From: Hirsutella rhossiliensis
Taxonomy: Eukaryota; Ascomycota; Sordariomycetes; Hypocreales; Ophiocordycipitaceae
Direction of reading: 5' to 3'
DNA length: 64,000 nucleotides
Assembly (NCBI RefSeq): GCF_020360975.1
Contig: NW_025408669.1
Span: 7,750,001 to 7,814,000 of the forward strand
In this document: piece after piece, positions 1-11,549 of the stretch
Layout of the letters: each line of letters begins with the position of its first letter
Position numbering within the stretch: position 1 is the stretch's first letter
The notes under the pieces: generated by a model
Databases searched by the model: none
What the model saw: the letters and a program-made list of their open reading frames with translations, nothing else
What the model was told of the DNA's origin: nothing
Program-made: the position numbers and the translations under genes

Positions 1-653
1 CAGCCTCTTTTTTTCTCCGCTCTCACCACAGTATCAACCCATTGCTGGCAATCCGAGGTATGGCTCGTCTTCCAGTCGTGAACGAGAACCTTGAGCTCTT
101 GATCCCCCAGCGCCACCATGACCCGCTCCAGAGCCTCCCGCCCGACCTTGACCTGCGGGGAGTTGCCCCCGCCGATTGCTTCGAGACCGTAGTCAACATG
201 GGCCAGGGCCTCGATTAGTTGCCTTGGCGTCCCGAGATTGAAGACGAGGTAATCGAGTGCGCTAGAAACTTCGGAAGCCAATTTTTTCGGGAAACCGCCG
301 CGCAGGCCTGCATCCACGGCTGCCTTGCTGACGCTGAGATTAGTCTCCTCGTGAAGCATATCCAGATACTCGGTCCCCATTACACGGAGTTCGTCGGCGT
401 GCTGTATGATGCTGTAGGGCAGTTTGCCTGACTTGTTGCTCGCCGTAAGGAAGGCTACCTTTTCTGTCGCCTCCAGCAAAATCTTGACAGACTTCCATTG
501 AGGACTGGCTTCCTCGTTCCGGGCGTTGCGTTGTTCTTGACCAGAGGCTGCCAGCCCGTCTGATTTGCCCGTTATCGTAACTTCGATGAGTTCCTCCGCT
601 ATTTCGGCAAAGTGGCCCGTCATCTCCCGTTCACAGATGTTTCGCCTCACCAT
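1..653 (-). CDS. Partial gene of unknown function, C-terminus off the left edge
   Basis: The reverse strand is open for 217 codons from an ATG at 653 down to base 1 with no stop, so the gene continues outside the window. The protein starts MVRRNICEREMTGH and looks soluble and mostly helical, rich in Glu, Lys, Ala and Leu, with no signal peptide or membrane segment. A stretch around residues 55-90 (motif ILLEATEKVAFLTASN) and another near residue 145 (SALDYLVFNLG) look like amphipathic helices. I do not recognise a family. Codon use is GC-leaning and regular, which supports real coding. The start is the first ATG in the open frame; an upstream intron cannot be excluded. Confidence 0.5.
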   Translation of the reverse strand, partial: MVRRNICEREMTGHFAEIAEELIEVTITGKSDGLAASGQEQRNARNEEASPQWKSVKILLEATEKVAFLTASNKSGKLPYSIIQHADELRVMGTEYLDMLHEETNLSVSKAAVDAGLRGGFPKKLASEVSSALDYLVFNLGTPRQLIEALAHVDYGLEAIGGGNSPQVKVGREALERVMVALGDQELKVLVHDWKTSHTSDCQQWVDTVVRAEKKRG

Positions 654-780
654 ATTGAGTTGTGTGTCAGGGTAAAGTGTTGAAGAATCGAGAATGATCT
701 GGGGAGAAGGAAGGGAGCTAGCGGATGTTGAAGAGTAGAAATAGGCAAATGTCCAGGTGGAACAGCAGCAGCAGAGAAGC

Positions 781-950
781 ACAAGCAAGGCGCTCGGACT
801 GAACAGGCACAGCAGAGGATGTCGGGAAGCACTCAGACAGAACATACGCAGCAGAACAGGCGCAGACAAGCAAGGCGCTCGGACTGAACAGGCACAGCAG
901 AGGATGTCGGGAAGCACTCAGACAGAACATACGCAGCAGAACAGGCGCAG
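781..950. repeat. Tandem repeat, two copies of 85 bp
   Basis: The unit beginning ACAAGCAAGGCGCTCGGACT at 781 recurs at 866, and the second copy ends at 950, where sequence diverges. The copies look essentially identical, so the duplication is recent. It sits just upstream of the partial gene that ends at 653. Confidence 0.9.
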
Positions 951-2382
951 ACTGAACAGACGCAGCAAGGAGCAAAAAAAAAGATTCAGACCCAAGAGAG
1001 TTCAAAAGCAGGGTAATAGGCTGTTTGATTAGAGCTGATGGAACAGTGGCCCGTGTACCGTGTGCATGAAGAGATCGCCCTCTGCGAGAACCTTGTATCC
1101 TTCTAAAACCGATAAAGATTCCAGTTCAGGCCCGGGTGCTAAGGCGGATGGACCATATGGTGCAATCTAGGATCCAGATGTCGGAGGGAAATGAGAGGGA
1201 GTCATCGGGTTCAGAATAACCCTCCGGGGGCAAGACGCACGATGCTGGAATCCAGTGCGCTTGTCCCGGGACGGGGAGGAGGACTCACGGAGGTCGCCAA
1301 AGAGGATCCAGGCTTCTTGAAGACCAACTAGGCGGCCAAGGCACGGGCCGAGTCGCGCTTGAAGCGACGGGAGAAGCTCGCGCTGGACACACTGATTCGC
1401 GCGTCATCGATGCCTTCCATCGGGGCCCGGACAAGGGATCGTGGCGCGCCTCTTGCGCGGATTCTGCCGTGTCTCGTAAATTGTCGGCCCTGGGATTGGT
1501 GCTCCAGCTGGCGGCACCATAGGCGGCTGTTGCTCATGAGGCGCGAGCCAGATGGTGGCAAATGTCCCGTGGCCCAACTCGAGAATGAGGCGGGGGTTTC
1601 ACCGACAGGCATACGCTTCCTCGGCTGCTTATAATATGTACTGTATGTAAGCTATCGCGGCATATGTGAGGGTTGCACGAATGCCGGCATTGTTGGTCAA
1701 ACCCCTCCAGGGCTACATGTGATGATGTCAAGGACAGGGGTAACCTGGAATTCAACAGGGCCACACATGCTCCTAACCAGTGTTGCCCGGCCGTATGGAG
1801 ACGACTTGGAAGGGAAGTTGGCCATGGCCCTTTCTTGTGACAAGACTGCAAGTAAACGTCGCAGACAGACGGCACACATACTTTTAATCTGACGTCCAGT
1901 CATGTGCCGCGTCCGTTGGTTCCAGATGCAGCCAGGTGCAGTTGATATCGGGGGGTGAGGCAATGTCTCTTCACAGCTCCAGCGGTGGCGGCAAAAGCAA
2001 AAGTGCGACCTGGGCGCCGGGGCCTGGATTGCCTCGTCAGCCAGCCGCGCCCACCTGACCGGCTGGCCCATGACGCACTTGCTGGCGAGGGCTCTGAGGA
2101 GGACGTGGTCACTTGATGGGAATCAAGCCGAAAGATGAGCATCGCGGAGACGCAGATGGACGAGTGGTGATATGTCAACTTCAGGAGTGAGTCGGGGCTC
2201 TGGTGGAACCGGCTTGTGTCACATGTACGCCTACACCAGACGCGCGTCCGAGGCTGGTGATGCTTCGCCGGCTTGTATAACAGGGAAATGAGTCCTCGAT
2301 GGAAGGAGAAGGCGGTGACGACTGGCTCTGGCCTTGTCCGACTAGCCGCGGCTTCCCAAGCGCCAGCTCAGGCATGCAGCCA

Positions 2383-2419
2383 AGCAGAGCCCAGCAGAGC
2401 CCAGCAGAGCCCAGCAGAG
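2383..2419. repeat. 10-bp tandem repeat (AGCAGAGCCC)
   Basis: AGCAGAGCCC occurs three times in a row from 2383, followed by a partial fourth copy. It lies in the upstream region of the FAD oxidase gene and is probably a simple replication-slippage repeat. Confidence 0.9.
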
Positions 2420-2678
2420 TACTTTGGATCTTCACCGTAAACATCCAGCCCCTTGCTTGTTCCCGGGTACCGCCTCAGCCGTTGGTTTGTGGTGAGCCGT
2501 CGTCGTCGTCTGCGTGGGCGCCGTCTGGCCGTTCTTGATACTGACACCGGTCTCAGACCTCATATATCGCTACCGCAACGACCCTCTTCGGACCGCCACG
2601 CCTCGATCGACCCGCTGCAACGTCGGGACCTGCTCCCGAAAGAGCACCCCCTCACCACTCAAGACAACGCAGGATACC

Positions 2679-4191
2679 ATGGGGAACAAACACAGCTCCC
2701 CGCTGCAGGGCTGCCTCGACTCCGTCTGCACCGGTCACCGCGACTGCGTTGCATTCCCAGGCGACGTGCTCTACGACGCCCTTTGGGTCAGGCCATACAA
2801 CCTGGACGCCCCAGTGACGCCCGCCGCCGTCATCCGCCCCAGCACCTCCGCCATGGTTTCCAACGCCGTCAAGTGTGCCGTCCAGCACGGCGCTTCTGTT
2901 CAGGCGAGGTCGGGGGGGCATTCATACGGCAACTATGGCCTTGGCGGAAGAGACGGCGCCGTCGTCGTGGACCTTTTGAATTTCAAAGACTTCTCCATGG
3001 ACGCGAACAACTGGACAGCCAGCTTCGGAGCCGGCTTACGACTCGGCGAGCTGGACAAGAAGCTTCACGACAATGGCCGGCGAGCCATTCCCCATGGAAC
3101 ATGTCCCGGCGTCGGCGTCGGCGGCCAAGCCGTTGTCGTAAGTCTCCCTGCCATTGCCTTCAAGAAAATAATGACTTATCGACTCAAAGGGTGGCCTCGG
3201 GCCGAGCTCACGCATGTGGGGAAACATGGTCGACCACATTCTCGAGGTCGAGGTGGTCACGGCAAAGGGCGAGGTCCAACGAGCCAGCCAGCATCAGAAC
3301 GCCGACCTCTTCTGGGCCCTGCGTGGTGCCGGCCCGAGTTTTGGTATCGTCACCAAGCTATGGATGAGGACGCATCCAGAGCCAGATTCCGTTGTCGAGT
3401 ACACCTACGACATCTCCTTTGGTAGCCGATTGGACACAAAGCCCCTCTTTGAACAGTGGCTGGCTCTGGCAGGCGACCCGAGCTTGGATCGACGTTTCTC
3501 GTCGCTTTTTATCATCCATCCCCTCGGCGCCGTCATCACAGGGACCTTTTATGGCAGCCAACGGGAGCTTCAGCAGACTGGCATTCTCGACAGGCTGCCC
3601 TCGCGCGGCTCCGTGAGGCTTGGCGACTGGCTTGGCTCTGTGGTCCATGTCTTTGAATCACTCATCCTTCAGCTGGCCGACGTGCCGACGCACTTTTTCA
3701 GCAAGTCGCTCGCTCTGCGCCGACAAGATCTCCTCGACAGGAAGGAGACGGACGCCCTGTTTGACTACCTCGACAGAGCGACACCACCCATGGTTCTCAT
3801 GTTCAATACCGAGGGCGGTGCTGTGGCCGACGTCCCCCTGAACCAAACGTCCTACCCGCATCGCGACAAGGTCATCATCTATCAGTCGTACGTAATTGAG
3901 GCGTTTGGCGTCTCCGACGAGAACAAACGCTTCCTCGAGGGCGTTCATAAGCGCATCAAGCGCGACACGCCCCTTAACGCCTCGACTTATGCCGGCTACG
4001 TCGACATGGCCCCGAACCGCTCCGAGGCCCAACTCGCTTACTGGGGGGACTTGCTGCCGCAGCTGCAGCAGATCAAGCAGAACTGGGATCCGTCGGACGT
4101 TTTTCGTAACCCCCAAAGCGTGGAGCCGGCGGGTGCCATCGCCGCGTCCTGTCAGAGCAATCGTGTTGCGGCCTGCCCAATGGGGCAGTAG
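2679..4191 (+). CDS. FAD-linked oxidoreductase, glucooligosaccharide oxidase / berberine bridge enzyme type
   Basis: Exons 2679-3137 and 3190-4191 (52-base intron GTAAGT...AAAG) encode 486 residues. The first part is a PCMH-type FAD-binding domain: SGGHSYGNYGLGG contains His81, the usual 8-alpha-histidyl FAD link. GTCPGVGVGG contains Cys142, the position of the second covalent FAD link in bicovalent flavoproteins such as GOOX. GGLGPSSRMWG directly follows the intron. The C-terminal BBE motif is present (YWGDLLPQL, then NWDPSDVFRNPQS). Family members oxidise carbohydrates or secondary metabolites using O2. There is no obvious signal peptide; the protein starts MGNKHSS, which fits an N-myristoylation consensus. 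It lies next to the Copia element, about 28 kb from the PKS, so a pathway role is only possible. The substrate cannot be assigned. Confidence 0.9.
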
Positions 4192-4982
4192 CACGAGGAT
4201 CAAATTGATGAGCCAAATAGAGGCTCTTGAAGATGTGGGTGGTTGTGTGTGTGTGGGTGGGGGGGGGGGGAGAAGCTCATGCCATCCTTTTCCTCAATTG
4301 GGTGATTTCCCTGAGCCCCTGAGCCCCTGAGCCCTCTGGGTCCTGCACATGAGCAATCCCGTGAGCATCCCCGTGACCTCCACTGTCCATACCTGACACT
4401 TTCGACGCGTCTGACTTGCAAGCCAGGAAGAGGGCTCCTCCGTGACCGCGCTGAGATCTGTGATATCCAGCTTGCAGCCCACGCTTTGACTTCGTGTGGG
4501 TCGACTGTCTCCCTTCCCATAGCAAGTGAAGCAAATTGTCGTCTGACTATAATTCATCATAGAAAAGCAGGAAGTAAAACCACCGCCCCCACCCTCGCCG
4601 TCGTTTTTCTGCTACCTTTGGGTGAGTTGTCGAACAAGCCAGACACCAACAGTAGAGGCACCTCCGCAAGGGATGTCTGGTCTACTGGTCTATCAAGGCT
4701 TCTCCATACCTCCCCTCAGGTTGGCTCGTAGCGTAAGTGGAAGGCTGAGCCAGAGCGAAGAACATCACTCCGGACATGTCTGGTCTGGTTCTATGGCTTT
4801 CCGAGGCTCCTCAACAATGAATGAGTCGCTGAAGCAGCAGCTTGAGCACGAGACCCTTTATAATTTTCTGAATACGACATCAACGCCACGCCCTACCCTA
4901 ATGCCCATAGGATGGCAAACGACTCCATCCCAGGCAGCGGTTGGTGAATATAGTTGAGCAGCTGTTAACTCGGTCACCTTAA
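4192..4982. other. Intergenic, no supported gene
   Basis: Holds the 3' end of the FAD oxidase transcript, a short GT/G-rich simple tract near 4246-4270 and a few short open frames without recognisable domains. Ends at the GTAGT target duplication (4983-4987) of the Copia insertion. Confidence 0.5.
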
Positions 4983-4987
4983 GTAGT

Positions 4988-5277
4988 TCTCAAGCAGTGG
5001 CTTGAGAGCACAGTGGAAGAAATAGGGGCACAGAAAGGTGAATTTAGTGATGCATGTCTTCGTCTATCTATTAGGACAAGGGAGGGGCTTATATAGGTAT
5101 AGTGACCATATATAGCTAGCTAAAAGAGGGCAATAGGATGTTCCTATACCTAAGTCAGGCCTGCATAGTGTCCTTAGGCTAGGGGAGTTATGTTGTTTAG
5201 GCAGGCTTCCTTGTGCATGACTATTGGGTCCACTGAGCATGACTGTGGCCTCTTATACCCACTCTCTCTCCTCAACA
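4988..5277 (-). repeat. Copia 3' LTR (left copy)
   Basis: 290 bp, read on the minus strand from TGTTGAGGAG to CTGCTTGAGA. It differs from the right copy at 16 positions; every difference is a transition and each one interconverts CA (or TG) with TA. It is flanked on the left by the GTAGT target duplication. Confidence 0.95.
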
Positions 5278-5699
5278 CACCCCCTTATTACACTAGCTTC
5301 TAGATGGTGGGGCAATAGGTAGAGGAGGGTTCGGTCTAATAAATATAAGGTTATTCCGATGTTAAATTCGGCTGCTTTATTGTCTGTTTAAGGAGGTTGT
5401 CTAAAAATAGGGGAGGCTCCTAATTATATCCTATAAAAAAAAAAGGAAGGTAAATATAGCAAAAGGCAAAAGCCGGGACCTAAGAGGATAGGATATAAGG
5501 AGAACCCTCCTCCGTATATCCTATCTCCTCGGGCCCCTAAGTTCGTTAACCGCGCCCCCCCTAGGGCGTGGTTATATAACCTGCTCTTCCGCCCTAGGGG
5601 GAGTCGAACTTACGATTAATAGGGTTATATAACCTGCTCTTACCGTTTAACTAGTAGTTATAAGTTATATTTATAACCTTCCTTATAAGGAGGGGGGAT

Positions 5700-8600
5700 A
5701 GCGGGGTATCCCTTTAGGTGGCCTAGGTACCATAGTACCTTTGCCGGCGACGTTATTATTTAGGATAAAAGTAATCTTAAAGGTAGGCTTTCTAATAATA
5801 TATTCCTTATATTAATTAGTCTTAATTTAGTAAAGCTATCGCGATTATCGTAAGTTTAAGCGCTATAGTATTATGCTAATTAAGGGGTAGTCTAGTAATA
5901 GCTTTACTTCTTAATAGTAAATAGGGCTAACTTCTACCCCTTAGATCTTTATAGTTTCTTAACTAAATTAAGATCTAACTACGCTATTAGAATCCCCTAA
6001 TCTTAGTATATATAGTAGTGCTCTTATTATCGGGATCCGGCGATTATCGAGTTCGCTATAGTAAGGAGATATCACGCCTTAGTACGGTGGTTATATATAT
6101 TATCTCTTAATATATCTTCCGGCCGTATTACTAGTCCTAGTTACTTAATAAAGCTCTAATACTTCTAGTATATAAGCGCCTTCGTTATACTATTAGCTAG
6201 GTTATCTGCTAATACGATCTAGCTAACTTATATCCGATCTTACTATACCTCCTAACAAAGCTAGTATCTATAAACGTTAACGTGCTTAAGGTTCGTCTTA
6301 AGCTTCGCGCTTAATTTAGTTAGAAGCCTAATAGTCTAAAGGTTATTATACTAGAGCTCTATAGTCCCTTTAATACTAATACTAAGCTCCTTAATTAGTC
6401 GGCTAAATACTACCTATTCCTTAGCTATCTATAAGAGTGCTAATAATTTAGCTTTTATAGAGGACGTTATTATAGTAGCTTGCTTAGTAGCTTTCTAGTT
6501 AATTAGCCTACTAAGGAGTAGGAATACGTATCCTTATAAGGACTTCCTAGTCTCTAGGTTATCGGCGTATAAGGAGTCGGATATATATATTAGCCGCCTT
6601 ATTAGGTTTATCGCCGTAAAGTAGATATAGCGGTTTCTCGTATAATAGAGGTAAGCTAGGCACTTACGTGCTTCGTGCCTATAGCGCGGCCCGGGGTTAT
6701 AATTATATTAGGCTAGCTTTCCGGCTATAAATACGATATCTAGCCTAGTATAAATTACTAGATAAATAAGCGACCTAATTAGAGAGAGATATTCGTATAT
6801 CTCTTCCTTTAAGGCCTGCTTTTCGTAGGGGACGAGCTCTTCTATTATTAGCGGGATCTTAGGCTTACGAAGGATATTATTATTAAGGATATAATATTTC
6901 TTCGCGGTCTTAGAGATATAGGAAGCTTACGAGAGCTATATCTTCTTAAGATCCCTATCCCTAATAATCTCGATGCTAAGGAACCAGCGTAGCTCTCCTA
7001 TATACGTAACGGTATATTTCTTCGTAATAGCCTCGTATAGCTCTTCCTAATCTTATTTTTTCCTTTTCGGATATATTATAACGATGTTATCTACGAAGAT
7101 AAAGATAATAACGCCCTTATAGACTAGTATGTAGGCGTCTTCTACTAGCTGCTAGGCTCCTAGTTTAGTAAAGAAACTAGATATCTCTTTAAACTATAGC
7201 TTTAGAGAGATATAAAGCCCGTATAGTACTTTTAATAGCTTTAGGCATAGCCTAGGCATTGAGAATCCTAGTAGAGGCTAGCAATAGACTTCTTAGCGTA
7301 GGATTATATATAGAAATGCTATTTTTACGTTGTATTATTCCGTCTCGAAGTCCTCGAGGTAGTAGAAGGCTATTAGTAGTCGAAATATTCGTGCTCGTAG
7401 GGTAGCTATATATATATCCTCGTTACCTTTAGGTTATAGGTCTCTATAAACTATAATACGTGCTTTAAAGCATATAATATACCCCTATTTATCGGTCTTA
7501 TATATAAAGACCTAACGTAAGGGGATTAGGAAGTAACCTTTCTATTTAATAATAGCTTTTAGGATAGTCTTCTATATGCCCCTTGCTAGGTTTTCTCTAT
7601 TTCATGGTCTATAGCTTCCTTCTACTCGTATACGAATTCTAAAGCTATTGCCGCGTTAAAGGAGGTAGGGGGAGGCGGTATATCTTTAACGTAAAGCTTA
7701 TGCTTACTTGCCTTTACGATAATATTATTAATAAGGGATTTCTTAGGCCTACGAGCCCGTTTTCCTTTAATAACGTTGCTTAGGTTAATCCCTTATAACG
7801 TATCCTTTCGTCTACGTTATTCTTATATTTATAATATCCTTAAGCCGGCCCTACTAACCGCTAGGTTAAGGGTACGGGGTTCGGACTAAGGGTTATCTTC
7901 TTAAACCTATACTATAATCGTTCCTTTACCCCCTAAGTTAAGAGGTATATTATTGCGTTCGTCTTAAGGAGACGAGTCGATTAATATAGGTATCGCATCT
8001 TTAAGCTATCTCCCTAACGAGATATAGGAGGGGTTGCTAGCTATAGTATCTATTGCGGGCGTAGGAGGCATAGAGCTTAGTAACTCTGTGTTAAATATAG
8101 TATTAGGTAGAAGGGGTAACGTTAAAATCTCTATCCCTAGGCCTACTATTTCCGGAGGGGAAAGATATATATATCTATATAATCCTTATAAGGGCGTCTT
8201 TAATCCCTAATCTTCCGGAGTATATAGGGGCAATAGGTCCCGTAGGAGGGTAATTGCTTCTTCTAGCGTCTAACCGTTATCCGTATTATCGTTAGATAAA
8301 CTTAGTACCCTAAAGGTTTTAGGTTCCCCGCTATCTATAACGTCGGTTACGGCTATATCTCTAAGGATATCGTAGCTATATATTTAGACTAGCTAGGCTT
8401 ACTCTTCTCTTTTTATATCGTAGCTTATAGACTCGTTAAACTATATATTAGCTAATACTATTAGTTTATTCTATCTAATTAACGGTATCTATATAACGTA
8501 TTATTAAGTAGACCTATAGCCTACTAGGTAGCCGATATAAGCTCTCTGCTTAATGGGTAATTACGTCTTATATAACTTAATATATTCTAATACTATAATT

Positions 8601-9900
8601 ATTATTAGGAACGCTATATAGCTAAAGACCCTTAAATGTATAATATCTAGTTTAATATCTTTAATATAGTAATATAGTAGATTATTTTCTTTTATCTAGG
8701 TCTACTAACGCTTATATAGGCTCTGCTAGCTATAATTATATAATTAGAAGGGTATTATATTAAGTAGGTATACCGCTATACGGTATATCTTTAGCTATAG
8801 CTCTTTTAGAAGCTTTAAGTTAAGCCTTATAACCCTTGCTTTTTCCTTTACTATTGCCCCTAATCTCTCTATATAACCGTTTTACGTAGGCGTTAAAGGG
8901 GCTAACTATATAACTTATATCCCTCTATTAGTTATATAATCTATTTATTCTATTATTAAAAGAGCCCTTTCCCCGTTAGTAACTAATATAGTTATTTTAA
9001 CTCCGTACTAGGTCTTAAGTAACGCTACGAAGTTATTAAAGATATCCCTAATACCCGTTTTTCTTTCTATTAGGTAATAGAACCTTATAGATATATCTAT
9101 ATAGGTAAATAGGGCGAAGTTCTTTTCCCTGTTATATGCTATTATAGGGCTAGGGTAAAGGTCGAAGCTAACTTATACCCCCGGACCTTTAGGCCTTAGG
9201 GATAGTATTTTTTTCGAGACTTCCCTCTTAGCTTTCCCTATTACGTATATCTAATAGCTATATATTATAGGGCCTTAAAGCTTAGTGCCTAGGTAGGCTT
9301 CTAATAGCTTCTCTAGTAATTTTAGACTAAGATGCCTAAGGCGGCGATGCTATAGGTCACCTACCCCCTTAGTTAGCGGCTTAGGCGCTTATATAACTAC
9401 GAATACCCGCTTATACTACGGGAGTGTTCCTATTACGAATTAACCTTTAAAGTCGGTTAGTTTAATACGAACCTCCTTCGTAGGTTCTAAATAAAGGTAT
9501 CCTAGGAGCTAGTTCTAGAATATCCCTGCCGTTATCCCTAGCCTAGCTAAGAAGACACTTATCGGCATTTCTAGGATAAAGTAGGCATCTAGTAGGGTTA
9601 TCTTTCTACCGTTAATTATAGGGATAACTGCTATTCCTATTCCTTATACCCTAAAGGCTTAGTCTCTAACCCAGACTTCGTTAGTAGAACCCTACTTAAA
9701 GGTTCCTTCTTAGAACTAACCTAGGTTATTAAAGAGGTTAATATCGGCCCCTAAGTCGTATATTAATTTATCGGTAAGTAACGGCGTTCCCTTTATAGCC
9801 GTGTTTACCCTAGATAGAGTAACCGTGTTAATAGTCTTTCCTAGCCTATTATTGCTAATAATAGTATCTACTAGTTCTCTTCCTTTAGGGTAGGAATTAA
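5700..9900 (-). pseudogene. Copia pol remnant: integrase, reverse transcriptase, RNase H
   Basis: Read on the minus strand. Integrase core remains at about 9120-8850 (FTYIDISIRFYYL, then a TNGERAL stretch where TDGE is expected). Reverse transcriptase lies at about 7650-6900, from KEAIDHEI through KLLKVLYGLY and FIFVDN to GELRWFL. RNase H and its leader lie at about 6790-6370 (RSLIYL, ISDSLYADN, KATKQAT). The catalytic YVDD box is FVDN, a G-to-A change on the coding strand consistent with RIP, and many Gln/Trp codons are now stops. No Gag domain could be read with confidence in 10.1-11.1 kb. Confidence 0.85.
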
Positions 9901-11138
9901 GGGTCTAGGCTATATATTTTGCTTTCTTATCTAGATAGTCCTTTAGCCGTTTTTCGATATTCTATTTAGCTAGATTACTATATTTCTAGCCTATCGGGGG
10001 CTTCTTATTATATATTACCCGTAGTAAGTAGCAATTTTCCTACTAGCTTATTAAGCTATTAACGTGCTGCTTATAGCTAGCGTATTTAGCTTAGGTGTCT
10101 AATTTCCTAGAGATTTAATCAGCGCTTCCCCTTTTTATAGGTAGTTGCGACTTCTTTCTATAGGTATATTCTTATTTAAAGTTAGCGATTAGGTTCCTTA
10201 GGGGAAGTTAATCTTTACCGTGTCTTTCGTTATAGAGGTCGAAAGCCCTTATTATTATAGACTAATATAGGTCCTACTCGTCTACCGCTATAAGAAAGTC
10301 CTATCTAATTCTTATATCGTTAAGTATATCGACCTTAAGGTCTCGTAAATCTATAATAATTTAGTCGAGCTATTCTGCCTATACTTTCTAGTCTTATATA
10401 CCTCTTTTATTAATAGAGGTCGTATATCTCTCGTAAATTAGCTTTTTCTCCTCTGCCCCTAAAGGCAGGGCTTGCTTCTTTAATTCCCTAATTTTCTCTC
10501 TTAGGCTATTATATATTAGGGTTATCCCTTAAAGCCCTTTATTAATCGTTTTCTTAATTAATTCTTTAAGTGCGATTAGGGCTTTCTACTAGACCTTATA
10601 GCGATCGAATTATAGCTAGAACCTCTTCTCGAGGTTGCGAAAGGAGTCCTTTATATCCTAGTATCGTTCGTTATAGCCTATTCGCCTCGCTAGGAACGTA
10701 GCCTCGGTTTTATCTTCTCGTTAGGATAGTCTCCCTCTAAGGTTAACAATAAATTGCTCCTAGTCCGGCTATTAGGGCTATTTAAGCTCCTTTATGCCGT
10801 CTAGGTTAGCATATTCCTAAATCTTATAAGTCTAGGCCTACGATTTAATCCCCCTAATCTATAGGGTCTAATCGAGGCTTTCCTTTAGTCTCACGATATA
10901 ATTATCCCCTCTTACTTCCTTTAACGTTATCTTAGGAAAATAAGGGGTTCTAGCTTAATAAGTAATATCCTTCTTTAAGGGATGCGTAATTCGTGCAATT
11001 CGTATATTTCTAGTAGTGCCCCTTAGTATGGCTAGGTTCCTTGCCTTAACACCACAATTTAAGCGTTATAACGGCGTTAATAGCTCGTAAATAGCTTTAA
11101 AGGTAATATCGGCGGGCAAAAGATGGTCTAGCCGTGCA

Positions 11139-11153
11139 GGCCGGGCTCATAAC
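11139..11153 (-). other. Primer-binding site, initiator tRNA-Met half-molecule type
   Basis: The plus strand reads GCCGGGCTCATAAC just inside the 5' LTR, which resembles the anticodon stem-loop of eukaryotic initiator tRNA-Met (CAU anticodon inside). The element strand, GTTATGAGCCCGG, resembles the copia primer site GGTTATGGGCCC. Priming from the middle of the tRNA rather than its CCA end is known for copia. Confidence 0.65.
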
Positions 11154-11443
11154 TCTCAAGCAGTGGCTTAAGAGCATAGTAGAAGAAATAGGGGCATAGA
11201 AAGGTGAATTTAGTAATGCATGTCTTCGTCTATCTATTGGGATAAGGGAGGGGCTTATATAGGTACAGTGACCACACATAGCTAGCCAAAAGAGGGCAAT
11301 AGGATGTTCCTATACCTAAGTTAGGCCTGCATAGTGTCCTTGGGCTAGGGGAGTCATGTTGTTCAGGCAGGCTTCCTTGTGCATGACTATTGGGTCCACT
11401 GAGCATGACTGTGGCCTCTTATGCCCACTCTCTCTCCTCAACA
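11154..11443 (-). repeat. Copia 5' LTR (right copy)
   Basis: 290 bp, same ends as the left LTR, followed on the right by GTAGT (11444-11448). On its inner side (about 11139-11153) is the primer-binding site. Confidence 0.95.
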
Positions 11444-11549
11444 GTAGTCCTTAACTAACCGGCCCACGCGTCTGCCTAACCCGCCCATGAAAAAATAGAG
11501 GAGGATCTAATGCACAGGATTAGACGAGACTGTTGCTTTCCTCAGACCG

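Larger units (their letters stand above)
654..2678. other. Intergenic stretch, no supported gene
   Basis: Several short open frames exist on both strands but none shows a recognisable domain, and they overlap one another. The stretch holds an 85-bp tandem duplication (781-950) and a 10-bp repeat (2383-2419). The last few hundred bases are the probable promoter and 5' leader of the FAD oxidase gene. Confidence 0.5.
4988..11443 (-). mobile_element. Complete Ty1/Copia LTR retrotransposon, RIP-inactivated
   Basis: A 6456-bp element read on the minus strand. It has two 290-bp LTRs (11154-11443 is the 5' LTR, 4988-5277 the 3' LTR) and an exact 5-bp target duplication GTAGT at 4983-4987 and 11444-11448. 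The internal region is AT-rich, nearly devoid of CA and TG dinucleotides and full of TA, while CG is kept: the hallmark of RIP. Reverse-strand translation still shows Copia order: integrase, then reverse transcriptase, then RNase H. All frames are broken by stops. The primer-binding site beside the 5' LTR matches an anticodon-loop stretch of initiator tRNA-Met, as in Drosophila copia, which uses a tRNA half-molecule primer. The LTR ends are TG...GA rather than TG...CA. Confidence 0.95.

Noticed and set aside
757..1032. Gln-rich plus-strand frame over the 85-bp repeat
   Set aside because: The translation arises from the tandem repeat; 85 is not a multiple of 3, so the two copies are read in different frames, which argues against coding.
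4622..4957. 111-codon plus-strand open frame before the Copia element
   Set aside because: Low-complexity translation, no domain and no splice or promoter support.
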